Shown: positions 45,500 through 57,405, counted from the stretch's first letter. The stretch: 64,000 nucleotides of DNA from Cyrtodaria siliqua (GCA_037043455.1 JAWPHD010000135.1:496001-560000), one strand, 5' to 3'. Translations and numbers: made by a program. The notes: generated by a model not told the origin, from the sequence alone.

Positions 45500-47995
45500 T
45501 CGTTCCAAGATACAACATAAATTAATTTACATCGGAAATTTTCTGCTGACAAAACAGATTACATTTTTTCTATTCTTTCTCAATTGAAACATTATCAAAT
45601 TTTCCGGTTGTTGTCAATGGGAAATTTTCCATCGATAATAGCAATGATTAAATCAGAACAACGATAAGTATAAACAGTTATACAACAGTGTTTTATTTAG
45701 AGTAAATGTTAATTTGTTTTTGAGCGTTTACTTCATAACTTGTTTATTATAAAACTATACCAAATTCTACATTGAAAGCGAGAATATTTACTCGTTTATT
45801 TTTATAAAATCTAAACTAGTTTGTTAGACGTTTTATTCTATACTCAACAATTGCTCTTCAAGTGAATTGTGGGTGAACAGCGAGAGTCGTCAAAGAAACG
45901 GAATATACAGCGATGTTTCTGCAGAAAGTAAGTCACAACAGATAGCCATCCAGTGGGAGGGACAACAGCAGAGTTGGCGGAAGACGGAGTGAAGGAAGGC
46001 GAAAGAAAGTAGCAGATAAAGGGTTAAGAAGGTGGACCAAAATACAATGAAATATTATTATCATAGCGTCATATTTCACAATTGTTGATAAAGGGTGATG
46101 ATGGGGTGGGTCGTTATAAGTTTGGCTTATTGGACAAATGGGGAACAAGAGATGCACTATATGAAACAAACAGACTGTGAAGCCAATGCTACACATTGCT
46201 GTAAAAAAACAACATAGGTATGCTAACCAGAACGGTGTCGATATATTTGTTTCCGTTATTCTCCAAAACAAAACCCTGACAGAAAATCACATATTTGTAT
46301 TGTCACAAAATAATCACGAGTAGAGCGTATTGGTCGTACACATCTCTTGTAAGCGCCTGTCAGTCACAATGTCCATGATATATTCAGGTAACACGGAAAA
46401 GCGTGCAATTTTAAGGGGCCGCTAGAGGGCGTCCGGAAGGGCCGTTTAATAAGTTTAGTTTTGTGCTAATGCATGTAAAAGTATAGGTATATCTCTTTTA
46501 AGGGAAACGTTGTTAAAGGGTCCTTTCGCGTAGATGTTAATACTGCGCACGTTGCCACGTGTGTCACAGACAGAACGTGGGAAATAATGGTTTTGGGCAG
46601 AACGTTTGCTATAAGGTGCATTATTGTCCAGTCGTGGCTGGGATCGATTGAAAGTTGCTTTGTTTGGAGCAGAAGTTGGGCAGGACGAAATTCACAGGCT
46701 ATATATGGTCAGTACTATTTTATGAACTTTTATCGTACATTTGTATTTAGTGGGCGGCGCCATCTTGGTTGGCGATATTACGATCTGTTTCTCAAACATT
46801 AACTTGAGACTAGCATATGATTTTGAAGTTAACTTTATTAGATGTAATTATTGTAATTGATCATTAATTGTAAAACAATATTAATTTGATAACGTTGTAT
46901 AATAGGTGCATTAGTTAACGTTGGCGTATAACTCATTGATTGTACACGATTGAATTGATAACGTTGTATATTAGGTGCATTAGTTAACAATGAGATGACT
47001 GACTGTATAAATGTTCGACGCGTATACATGGCGTTGTAGAATATACTTTCATTGCTACTCATCATAATTAGAGAGTGGCTTGCATATATGTATTAGATAA
47101 TGATTTGTTGGTGTACTGATAATTATATAAGATTGGTGTGTTTATGAACCGACATCTAAAACGTAGGTATTATTACAGCCTAACCCGTCCGGTGGAGATA
47201 ACACTTCCGGAGATAACCCGTCCGGTGTGGAGATAAGCCTTCCGCAGTGGAGCTAAGCTTTCCACGCATAATGTTACGAGCGGTGGAGACTGTCCCCGTA
47301 CCTTTGCAACATGGCCAGGTTATAGTATCAAAACGCCCGGGACACGAGATGGGCCCGTTATCAGTCCTCACTGGAGGAACGTCATTCACAACCTCGGTGG
47401 AGGTAAATTATCATATGTATCGCGTCATCAACCCTTATAGACGGCATTTGATGACAATCACCCATTGGATTCGCGCATCATCATCTTCATGAGCTCTCGC
47501 GCATCACATTCATTGCACTAGACCATAATTCTTTTGCACATCAATATTGTTATAACGTTAACAACACTTTCGTGTCATATATAGTCAGAAGACATTCAGT
47601 ATTTGTGATAATACTTCGAACTTTATTTCATATGTGTATTCGCTTGTTTTTCTTGATAATCATGATAATTGTATATATATTTAACATATTTTAAAAGTTG
47701 CATTAAACTAATGTAAATGCAGTGACCGACATTGAATTTTTTCTGAGTTAGTCCCAACCACTAGGGTCATCTTGCGAGATGTCTTGACATGTGCATGCCC
47801 TTTAGGACGAGGATACTTTTCACAAGAAAAGTGGTCCAGTTGAATGTTATTTACCATGTTCAATCGGACATGCCATGTTTTTACATTTCCATGTCAAATA
47901 CAATGTCATCCAGCCATTTACGACGGATACGACCTTTGCAGGAAAGCAATATCAGTCCAACACATTATAACCAAGGTCGTTAAGTACATTCGCGC
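45500..47995 (+). repeat. segmental duplication, copy B, split by a solo LTR
   Basis: Homology to copy A runs to 46,300, stops at the solo LTR and resumes at about 47,780. The LTR therefore arrived after the duplication. Confidence 0.75.
46301..47779 (+). mobile_element. solo LTR of the Gypsy element
   Basis: Starts TGTCACAAAAT and is colinear over its length with the LTR at 55,829-57,385, including TAGAGCGTATTGGTCGTACA, GGGCGTCCGGAAG, ATAACCCGTCCGGTG and CAACCACTAGGGTCATCTTG. Flanking 5-mers TGTAT (46,296) and TGTCT (47,780) match at four of five, as an aged target duplication should. No PBS or internal region follows, so it is a solo LTR left by LTR-LTR recombination. It lacks a 31-bp segment present in the other copy (55,888-55,920). 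The last bases read GCGAGA where the other has GCGCCA. Confidence 0.8.
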
Positions 47996-47999
47996 ATTA

Positions 48000-48315
48000 C
48001 GTCCCCTTATCAGTTCTTCGGTCTTTGAGACAAGAAAAGCGTAATTTTCTGCTTTTCGGTATACATATAAAATGTCACCTCTGCAATCATACAGAACTTC
48101 ACCTCCGATTTCCCAACATGCAAATCGGTTCCGTCGGAAATTTGTGATTTTCCCAGTCGAATCGTTTGGCGGATTTATACAATTAACATATTTCGGGGAA
48201 GAATCTTCATCAAGTGCGTTAAAAAGGTCTCCAAATATGTTTTCGCCGTTAATTTGAGAATAAAAGATCTGCTTGTTTGAATACCAGGCGGTATTGTTTG
48301 AACAGTATACAAGAA
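48000..48315 (-). CDS. candidate orphan exon, function unknown
   Basis: The minus strand is open for about 100 codons between a TGA near 48,315 and the repeat edge at about 48,000. The translation has a natural mixed composition (for example YSNKQIFYSQINGENIFGD, NCINPPNDSTGKITNFRRNR, ACWEIGGEVLYDCRGDILYV) with spaced Cys and Trp, unlike the Leu/Ile/Lys-rich chance frames nearby. I do not recognise a family. Splice sites are not decisive: AAGCAG near 48,270 could be an acceptor. The plus strand is open over the same bases, so this may still be chance. Confidence 0.25.
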
Positions 48316-48492
48316 ATCAGCGTTAAAACTCAATCTCTAATCTATGGAGCATATAATTCCGACAGCAAAAGTATTCTGTTCGTAGAGGACACGACCAAAG
48401 ATATCGGTGAAAGTCATGTGTTTTCGCGACAGATGTACGGCAGTATTCTTCACTGCCAGGAAACTTTGGGAAGGAAACATTCAGTTGATACA
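48310..48492 (+). CDS. candidate exon on plus strand, function unknown
   Basis: An open frame with balanced composition (SILFVEDTTKDIGESHVFSR, MYGSILHCQETLGRKHSVDT) ends at a donor-like ACAGTAAGTATT (about 48,490). No domain is recognised and no clear acceptor is found. It is directly adjacent to, but on the opposite strand from, the candidate exon at 48,000-48,315; at most one of the two is likely to be real. Confidence 0.2.
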
Positions 48493-48600
48493 GTAAGTAT
48501 TCGGATTACAATTTCTAAATATTTCATTGGACATGTTGGATAAGCATTATATAAATCTAAATAACCTCGTGACGGCGATTCAATGACCCACCCTCCCCAA

Positions 48601-48844
48601 TGAACATTTAATTTGGTGCACATGTATTTATGTCCTTCATATTGTAATATTCATTTTGCTTTATTGCTTAATGCTTTCTACTGTAAGGGCTTGCCATAAT
48701 GGTATTTTGTGCTTACCGGCAGCCCAATTGTTAAGCCCCATGATTGGGGCTTGTTTATCAATCCATGCCATGCCCAATATTTGCCAAATCTATTAAAGTT
48801 TAAAAACTATTTTATGTGTTGTTATTACAGTGCTCTCCAATAAT
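48601..48844 (+). repeat. dispersed repeat, copy 2 (partner at 8,408)
   Basis: High identity to 8,408-8,658, with the same AAGCCCC-ATGATT-GGGGCTT stem-loop (48,733-48,752). No SGNH fragment was seen upstream of this copy. Confidence 0.8.
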
Positions 48845-51404
48845 ACTGACTATAAAACATTTATTTTATAGTCGAAGTTATTTACAAAATGTTTTTAAAT
48901 TTAACTTGTTTTATAAATTATGAGACTTATTTAAAACAGTATAACATTTAACAAATAATACAAATATGTTTAAAATCAATCCGTTTACGGGTCTTTATTT
49001 TTGTTACGGTTTACACGGTACTTTGACGGGGCAAATAACCCAAACCCATCGAATCGTCATGTATCTTTGGAAATACCTACGGGCATTATTTCCGATGATC
49101 TACGGAAATGAGCCAGTTTGTACGATAGATGGGCAGCCCTATCTTGTGCATTTGATTTTAAAGACCGCAAATATCTTGTGTACTGATCCTGTAGTTCAAA
49201 TAACCATGTTTTAAGAAAGTTGACTTTTTTATAACAGCTTTTTTTTTTATTTGAATGGTGTTTTACATCATTTTTAGCAAATATTAGGCAATATATGATG
49301 GTCATTTTTTGTAGTAGAGACATACCACCACAGTACATCCCAAAACGCACTCCGCAATTCATTAATGCGTTGAAACTAACTATGCACTCAGACTGAAAAA
49401 CGGTAACAGGAAGGTCGAACTTTTTTTTTCACGATACTGCACACAATCAATTCTGATAATCACGGCAGCCTCTTTGCCGAGGAAGGGGTTAAAGGATATT
49501 TGTTTACATCCCCTCCGAAAGATGGCATACTTTTGCAGTATCTTGTCCGAATAAGGTACTATATATCATTTAACTTATGTAGTTTGTATTCGCTATAACG
49601 CAGTCATGTAATGTTCATTAGTATAAACTATTGATTTTACAACGTTTCTTATTAGGTTCAACGCGATTCTTGCGGTCAATAGTATTTTTACCAAAACTAG
49701 ACAACTAGCTACTTCTCTTGAGGTCAATGGTTTTTGAGGTCAATGGTTAAAATTATTCTTTCGAGGGAATGACTATTGACCCGAAACAGGGAACTCTGGA
49801 CGGAGACGAAGTATTATGAAGAATAAACAAAATACTTTCTTTTGGAAATCGATCACAATCATTTCACGCTTTACTCGTATGATAATCTGCTTGGCGTAAA
49901 GACCTTATATCACTCTGAACGGATAAGAGGTGAATCGTTTATATTAATGAATAAACACGTGACTGCATTTAAGCCAAAAAAACTACGTATTTAAAATCTA
50001 TGACTACTTGAGGTCCTGTACACAAGTAAGGAGCAAGAAAGCAAACTATTGGAGTTTATGTGCATATTAAATTATGTATCTTGACATCTTTTTTTATCCT
50101 CCATATTAATCCATTGTTAAACATATTCTTACATGGAGTATTACTTAAGAAAATATTTCCTGCGGGTTTATATTGTCCAAGATCACACGTGCTGGGCGGG
50201 ACTTGAAGACTATCGATACCAAGGGCCGTAGTTTGTTGTTTGAACGTATCTTTGATTAACGTTATCGTAGTTTTTTATTTTTTCCGACGATGAAAATCGT
50301 TTTAAAGGACGTCCTAACGGTTGAAGAACCTGACGTCAGAGGTCATCATAGCATTTATAAAATTTCCTTAATAATCAATCAGTATTGAGTATTTTAATAA
50401 AATATGTTACATTTTAAACATTGACGTCAGCAGAAGCATGAGTATACTACTTACTAGCATTTCAATAATGGACTGACTACTTGGATGGAAGTGTTATGTT
50501 TACTCGTATCTGGAAGCTCACGCCGGTTTAAGTTCATGTTTGTGTACTGCATTCAAAAAAACATAGTTCATGGCCTGATTAGCCATATTTTGAATTTGCA
50601 AACTATGCAATATTTTGCGTTTTAGAGATTGTTTTCAAAAAACATTGCCTATTTGGTTAGTGATACTATTTAGTTTAAAAAACTTGAGGCTAGAGGGTAA
50701 CTGCTGGATGGCATTATGTTTGAAAATGCAGTCAATTACAAAACAAATGTTTGAAATAAATTGATACCTTTGAATGTCATTAAGTGTACCTCAGTGCGTT
50801 GCTTATTTTATTAACCACTCCTTAATTATGTTAAAATTCTTTGAATAACATATTCAAAGAGACACATTTCGTTTTAATATTGCATATCTACTCTGAATTT
50901 ATAATTTTGTTTTTATTCAGTGAGTGCACAACTGTATATAATTATTAGGGAAATCTATTTAACTTGCTCTCATTAACATAACTATAAGAATTATTTAATA
51001 TATGGGAAACTCTGCAGAACCAATAACATTTTTCAGACACAACACAATTTCATTGTAATATAATATTTAATATGTCGTTATACCGCTTCAAAAAAGTACA
51101 CTCTTCTTATGGTAGCCTTCATATAACTACTTTTGCGAACTGGTACGGAAATAATTCTGAGTAAATCAAACTGGGAATCAATATTTGAAATTTGTGCACA
51201 GCCACCTCTTTTTACTCATTGCAAATGCATTTTCCGTAATATATAGTTCTATTGTTACCATACCTAGAATGCGGTAGCCTGATCAAAATAAAGTTGTTGG
51301 TTTTGTTACGTTTGGTTATCCTCGACGTTCGCTATCACAGGGCGTTGGGGATAGTAACCATTGTGTGTGCAAACCTGGCATGAACGTTTGCAATACACAA
51401 ATAT
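48845..51404. other. non-coding, nothing recognised
   Basis: AT-rich. Short frames overlap on both strands at 48,966-49,362. No other structure was seen. Confidence 0.4.
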
Positions 51405-51785
51405 GTCAGATATATTTTTATGATTTCAATTTTGACATTGTTAATTATCACCACTTAGACAGAGATGTTCTCCGAGCAAATTCGTATAAGGTGTGTGTGT
51501 GTCAACGTATTCGTTTTTCTATAGCGGGTGGTCAAGTTAAGAACTGGAAAATTTGTAACATTCGTATAACTATAAAACTACCACATCAACTCCACCGTTA
51601 CTATTTTCAAAAAGCCTTTGAAAACATATATTCTCGTAATCCTGATATTATTTTAAAATATAAAAGTAATTTAAGAACTCTTCTTTGACAAGGACTATCA
51701 CAGTCTGACTTCTACGGTGACATAGCCTTTAAGATTCGTAATGTCTTGGGTCATAGTCACTTTGCTATAACCTTTATTTAACTTT
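51405..51785 (+). pseudogene. Penelope-like element, C-terminal coding fragment
   Basis: The frame QIYFYDFNFDIVNYHHLD, then NSYKVCVCQRIRFS, HQLHRYYFQKAFENIYSRN and KSNLRTLL-stop-QGLSQSDFYGDI follows the order of the region C-terminal to the RT in the family seen at 13.6 kb: (D)DFDFDIVN, TSYGVYISQLIRF, YRYHKLRKAFSKFYRR, LLxQGLSxxxFYGD. An in-frame TGA after TLL and the missing RT core show a dead, 5'-truncated copy. Confidence 0.6.
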
Positions 51786-52050
51786 AATATACAGTTTCGC
51801 AAACGCGATGATGACCCTAGTACTGTGCGACGCACTTCATGTTTGCCAAATCACTAAGTACTTTGCTTTGTGGCTTTCTATGCTTTTTATATTTATATAA
51901 ACATGATCACCTGTGTTTTGTTCTTTTATTGCCTATACATGCTTTCTAGTGTGTTAAATGATATATCCTGGTGCGAATTCGTATTATTTATACTAGTCTC
52001 ATTTTATTTGATGAAATAGATAGGAGTGAGGTTTGGTGCACCATAGAACA
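51786..52050 (+). repeat. Penelope-like element 3' region, copy 2
   Basis: Matches 14,700-15,050 and ends at the same GAGGTTTGGTGCACC-TAGAAC words. The shared end defines the family's 3' end or junction. Confidence 0.55.
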
Positions 52051-52074
52051 TACTGATATAAATGTTCGTATTTA

Positions 52075-52300
52075 CTGGGGCAAAGGTGGCCCAATGGATA
52101 TCACGTTGGAACCTATTTTCGGAGATCACGAATTCGATCTTTACTGACCGCTTGTCCTTAGGCAAGACAAGACATGTAGCCTAGCCCGTCAGACGGGGAC
52201 GTAAACCGGACATTCTCGTATATCGAAGTATATATTCCGAGCATTTAAAAGAACCATTGCTAACTATTCGATAGAGAATAGGTACGTATAGGACAGGGTT
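52075..52300 (+). mobile_element. tRNA-derived SINE, degenerate
   Basis: A head with GTGGCCCAATGGATATCACG (A-box region) and CACGAATTCGATCTT (B box) is followed by a body CTTAGGCAAGACAAGACATG, CAGACGGGGACGTAAACCGG and AAAAGAACCATTGC. The body is related to those of the SINEs at 16.63 and 33.54 kb. Confidence 0.65.
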
Positions 52301-52794
52301 CCTGGATGCATATGTATTCGTACTCTATCTCCGGAGGGGGTCTAAATAATCGAATACAATCTGATGTTTAGCCTATAAACAACATCTAAATTTACACATC
52401 ATGGCAAATCTTCAAATTTATGACATAAATCAATTTGTGTATTATGGCCTTAAATAATGCTTGCATATAAAGAAGTGTATGTGTTTCAATTTGTAAACAA
52501 TAAGAATTCCGATAAAACATCAGTTGCCAAGAATTCATATTTTTCGAAAGATTGGAAAACTCAATGTTAGCTTTCAATAGTATTGCAAATGCTTATGGTA
52601 GTTCTGTTTTTAACTATGACACGGCTGTAGCGGAAACGTCAATATGTATGGATTATTATAAATACGTAATTTATCATAAAAGTACACCGCATTCCCATAT
52701 TAAAGGTCTGAAAGAGATAGTACTCGACCAAGATGGTCTTAGCGATTAATACAAATTATAACATGTATTTAATTAGTGTACCATTCTTACCTTC
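52301..52794. other. non-coding; one short orphan frame
   Basis: A 65-codon frame (52,552-52,749) has balanced composition but no recognised domain. Confidence 0.3.
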
Positions 52795-52966
52795 CAACAG
52801 TAAAATGGTTGACTTATTTGCGGATTTAATGCAGAACACCCATATGTGAAACTAAATCTGCTCCACTGCGGAATGTAAATGGAGCTTCCATTTTACTGTT
52901 GAGATGTTAACCGGTTTGTTATAAGGTTACGCAGCAGAGATTTCCATTTTACTGTTAAGATGTTGA
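52795..52966. repeat. foldback and direct repeat CCATTTTACTGTT
   Basis: CAACAGTAAAATGG (52,795-52,808) is exactly inverted at 52,888-52,901. The right arm with its flank (CCATTTTACTGTT-AGATGTT-AC) is repeated directly 56 bp on, at about 52,944. Confidence 0.65.
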
Positions 52967-53603
52967 CGTATGTGACGGTTCGAGATACTCAAATCTACCA
53001 AAATCTAACAAAGTCTATTCCAATGGGGTATATAGAAATTGGGTGAACATGTTTTAAAAAAACTGTTTAACAATTAAAGATGATGTTGCAATAGTCGCAA
53101 ACTAAACAACTTGTAAAAAGGTTGACTAGTTTTCGAGGTACTTATAAAATGTACAGGCAGTATGACCTATTGCAAAGAAACAAACATGGAGGCGGCCATC
53201 TTGGAGCGATGCATAAGCTTATAGTTCGTCCAGCATATCAATCAAGAGAGAAGCCCTGTTAGACTTGGCTGTTTATGGTGCGGAGTTTGTTTTGCATTGT
53301 CTGCATGTGGTACGAAGTTCAGGCGCAATTATATTTTTTAATATTTAGATAACTAACCAAATTTGGTTCTAATTGCATAAAATACCTAATCCCCAGGTGT
53401 TTACACCATGCTTCTAACCATTTCACCACAACACCACAACACCACCACACCACCTTACAATTGCCTGTCTCGCGGATCAGTAATACCAACACATACGACA
53501 TATAAATCTACAATAGTACGTATGTACACATTAATGGGACACAAAGCACAAATAGTTGAGCCAATTTGGTCACGCGGTCGTTAAACAAAAAGGAAACAAG
53601 AAA
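52967..53603. other. non-coding, nothing recognised
   Basis: Contains a CCACAACACCACAACACCACCACACCACC low-complexity piece (about 53,425-53,455, unit CCACAACA). No gene. Confidence 0.4.
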
Positions 53604-54640
53604 TATCACTGTAAGTGATAAATGCCCCCGAAGTGTACTTTGACCTCTATGTATGACCTTGACCTTGGAGTCATTGACCTGGATTTTGTGCACGACACGT
53701 CGTTTGGTTGTGGTGAGCACTTTTGCCAAGTTATTTGAAAATCCGTCCAGGCATGCAAAAGTTATTGACCGGACACGATTTGACTTTTGACCTCTGAGTG
53801 TGACCTTGATCTTGGGGCCACAGACCTGGATTTTGTGCGCGACACATCGACTTGTTGAGGTGAGAATTTGTGCCAAGTTATTTGAAAATCCGTCTATGAA
53901 TGCCAGAGTTATTGACCGGACACAATTTGACTTTTGACCTCCAAATGTGACATTGACCTTGAAGACCTGGGTTTTGCGCGCGACACATCGTCTTGTTATG
54001 GTAATCACTTGTGCCAAGTTATTTAAAAAAACCTGCTGGGGTTGTGACGTTACGGTCCGGACACGAAGTTGCGTATCTGTTTTTGACCTATGAACTGCAA
54101 GTGTGACCTTGACCTTTGAGGTACGGACCTTGGTTTTGTACGCGACACATCGTCTTGTTAAGGTGATCATTTGTGCCAAGTAATTTAAAAATCCCTGCAG
54201 GGGTGGTGACGTTACGGTCCGGACATAAAAATGTGTACCTGTATTTGAGCTATGAATTGCAAGTGTGACCATGACCTTTGAGGTACGGACCTGGGTTTTG
54301 CGCACGACATATCGTCTTGTTATGGTGATCACTTGGGCCAAGTTATTTAAAAATCTCTGCAGGGGTTGTGACGTTACGGTCCGGAAACGAAATTGCGTAC
54401 CTGTTTTTGACCAATGAACTTCAAGTGTGACCTTGACCTTTGAGGTACGGACCTGGGTTTCGCACGCGACACATCGTCTTGTTATGGAGATCACTTGTGC
54501 CAACTTAATAAAAAATCTATGCAGGTGTTTTGAAGGTACAGTCCGGACACGAACAGCGGAATGACGGAATCCGGACAGACAGACAGACAGATTGACGGTG
54601 AGATTACTATATGCCCCGAAACCTTTTCGGAGGCATAAAA
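53604..54640. repeat. tandem-core element, about six units of 140-163 bp
   Basis: It starts with a hairpin TATCACT-GTA-AGTGATA (53,604-53,620) and ATGCCCCCGAAG, and ends with a hairpin ATGCCCCGAAACCTTTTCGG to AGGCAT (54,611-54,636) preceded by GACAGACAGACAG. Core units begin at about 53,696, 53,845, 53,985, 54,147, 54,308 and 54,471 with CACATCGTCTTGTTATGGTG and include GCCAAGTTATTT, GGTTGTGACGTTACGGTCCGG and GTGTGACCTTGACCTTTGAGG. The minus strand is open across all units (394 codons from 54,692), but the content is a repeat with no start context or domain, so it is not called as a gene. The structure resembles the pearl/HINE class of bivalves, with a core of about 160 bp. Confidence 0.8.
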
Positions 54641-55019
54641 ACGAATTAAATGACATTATTAGAGATGTCTTTGCAGAAGGTTGTTGGCGCAAACAACAAC
54701 TATTGCTTGTTTTTTCTGCTCTAATGTCGGTTAATTAGCTAGTTCATTTCTACTGATTAATGAGTTTGACAACCGAACATAAATTCGACTTAAGTAAAGT
54801 GATCTGGCTGACCAAGCACACACTGTGTAGAAACAGAGACACATGACTGTCATTACTAGAAATTATCCACTCAAAACAGCAAACAATTGTAAATATGTTC
54901 TTATAGTTATAAGGCCGGATTTGATTCAATAGTCTGCTCTCTATATTCAAAAGAAATACAATCCACGCAGATAGTAAATACTAATCAACGAGATGTTGTT
55001 TTATTAACTTATATTTGTA
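54641..55019. other. non-coding, nothing recognised
   Basis: AT-rich spacer. Confidence 0.4.
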
Positions 55020-55800
55020 TCTGGGCTAAAGAAATGTGAATTCGGATAAAGACTCAAACTCGGTCCTTCGAACTACCTTTCATTTGCTCTACGAGTTATC
55101 TCATTGGCAATACATTGCTACATTGATCAATCTACATACCCCCCTACAAACAAGAAATCGTCCTCGAATTTCCATGGGTATATTGAATCTAGCATTTAAT
55201 AAATGTTGCAGGTCCAGAAACATCTGCAGCCGGATCGGAACTTGAACCCTGGACTTTCGGATAATCGTTCCGATGCTTTACTAAATTATAACCTGGGTAT
55301 ACATGGGTATACCGACTAATTTGAATAGTTTTCTAAGTCTACACAATTTGGATCGTCAAATGATACATGTTCTGATAAATGATCAGCCGGACTGGACATG
55401 ATCCCGAGATGTTCGCATTATTGCTCTATAAACAGAGCTAAACGACTGGACAAATCTACATCAATCTACATGTACCCGTTAAATATTTAGAAAACGTGAC
55501 ATACTCCCACTACAAATTGGAATTCGTCCACGAAATGTCCATGTTGGAAGTTGCATGTTTCTATGAATCCACTCAGTCACAATCCTTTCTGGATCAATAA
55601 ATGTCACAGAGATAGAACAATGCCGTACCGGAGTTCGAACACGTGACCTCTGGACTATCGGTTCGTTGCTCTACCGACTGAGCTAACTTATTAAGATGTT
55701 TATGAATCGTAACACACTCTCCCACACATTTGAATCAGTCCTTGAATTCCCATTAGTACAAACATTCAATCGCATGTTTCTCAGAGTATACACCCAGTAC
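55020..55800 (-). repeat. run of tRNA-headed SINE units
   Basis: Four related segments each carry a tRNA-like head on the minus strand, near 55,060, 55,240-55,290, 55,390-55,440 and 55,625-55,690. The best reads TTAGCTCAGTCGGTAGAGC (A box) and GTGTTCGAACTCCGG (B box). Between heads lies a shared piece with (A)ATCGTCC-CGAATTTCCATG, seen at about 55,155, 55,523 and 55,735. The anticodon stems do not pair, so these are not tRNA genes. It is either a tandemly reiterated SINE or repeated insertion at one site. Confidence 0.55.
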
Positions 55801-55828
55801 TGTCAGGATCCGCACATGCCATAGGGCT

Positions 55829-57385
55829 TGTCACAAAATGTCATGGGTAGAGCGTATTGGTCGTACATAGCTCTTGTAAGCACCTGTTAGTTACACCCTA
55901 ATCCATTGTTCAGTTGAAATCAATTCACAATGTCCATGATATATTCCGGTAACCCGGAAAAACGTGCCATTTTTAAGTGGCAGCCAGAGGGCGTCCGGAA
56001 GATCCGTTTAATACGTTTAGTTTAGTGCTAATGCATGTAAGAATATAGGTCTATCTCTCTAAAAGGCAAAGTTGTTTAAGGGTCCTTTCGTCTAAATTTT
56101 AATACTGCGCATGTTGTCACGTGTGTCACGGATTGAAAGAGGGAAATAATGGTTTGGCCGTAACGTTTGCTATAAAATCCAGTGTCTTCTAGTTTTGGCC
56201 TGGATAGCTTGATAGTTGCTTCGTTTGGAGCAGAAGTTGGATGGCGAAATTTACAGGCAATATGTGGTCAGTATTTATTTTATGAACTTTTATCGTACAT
56301 TTGTTTTCAGTGGGCGGCGCCATCTTGGTTGCCGGTTGCGACATCCGGTTAGCTTTTATATTTCTCAAACATTAACTTGAGACTAGCATATATGATTTTG
56401 AAGTTACTTTATTAGATGTTATTATTGTCATTGATCATTAATTGTAAAACAATATTAATTTGATAACGTGGTATAATAGGGGCATTAGTTAACGTTGACG
56501 TATAACTCAGTGATTGTAATACACGATTGAATTGATAATATTGTATATTAGGTGCATTAGTTAACAATGAGATGAGTGACTAGTATAAATGTTCGTCGCG
56601 TATACATGGCATTGTAGAATATACATCCATTGCCATTCATCATAATTACAGAGTGGCTTGCATATATTTATTAGATCATGATTTGTTGGTGTAATGATAA
56701 TTATATAAGACTGGTGTGTTTACATGTATGAACCGACATCTAAAACGTATGTATAATTACAGCCTAACCCGTCTGGTGCAGATAAACCGTCCGATGCAGA
56801 TAAGCCTCCCGGATTGGACCTAAGCCTTTAGTGTGTGTAAGCCCTTTAGGTGATTCGACACTAGAATCAACATATAACGTTACGAGCGGTGGAGACGGTC
56901 CTCGTACCTGTGCAACATGGCCAGGTTATAGAATCGACAACCCCCGGAACACGAGGTGAACCCGTTATCAGTCCTCACTGGAGTAACATCATCCACAACC
57001 TCAGTGGAGGTTAATCATCATTATATATTATTTGATGACAATCACCCATTGGATTCGCGCATCATCATATTCATGAGCTCTCGCGCATCACAGTTATCGC
57101 GCTAGATCATAATTCGTGTGAACATCAACGTTGTTATAACTTTAACAACACTTTAGTGTCGTATATAATCAGTTGACACATTCAGTATTTGGGATAATAC
57201 TAAGAACGTCATAAACGTTTATGAGAACAGTCTTTTCATATTTCATCTGTGTATTCGCTTGTTTTTTTTGATAATTGTATATATATTTAACATATTCTAA
57301 AAGTTGCATTAAACTTATGTAAATGCATTCACCGTCATTGATTCTTTCCTAAGTTAGCCCCAACCACTAGGGTCATCTTGCGCCA
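55829..57385 (+). repeat. 5' LTR of a Gypsy (Mag/Steamer-like) retrotransposon
   Basis: A 1,557-bp LTR starting TGTCACAAAAT and ending GCGCCA, followed two bases later by the primer-binding site. It is colinear with the solo LTR at 46,301-47,779. The matching 3' LTR lies outside the window, so insertion age cannot be judged. LTRs carry the promoter and poly(A) signals of such elements; individual boxes could not be picked with confidence. Confidence 0.8.
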
Positions 57386-57387
57386 AC

Positions 57388-57405
57388 TGGTGTCAGAAGT
57401 GGGAT
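57388..57405 (+). promoter_or_regulatory. primer-binding site for tRNA-Leu
   Basis: TGGTGTCAGAAGTGGGAT is exactly complementary over 18 bases to the 3' end, with CCA, of animal tRNA-Leu (ATCCCACTTCTGACACCA). It is where minus-strand DNA synthesis of the LTR element would start. Steamer and related Mag-lineage elements of bivalves also use tRNA-Leu, from memory. Confidence 0.85.

Noticed and set aside
53508..54692. 394-codon minus-strand ORF as a gene
   Set aside because: It is the translation of a tandem repeat with hairpin ends, without domain, start context or splice signals. Kept as a repeat, with its open frame reported as a finding.
55620..55690. tRNA gene on the minus strand
   Set aside because: A and B boxes are good, but the anticodon stem does not pair and the same head recurs in neighbouring units; it is a SINE head.
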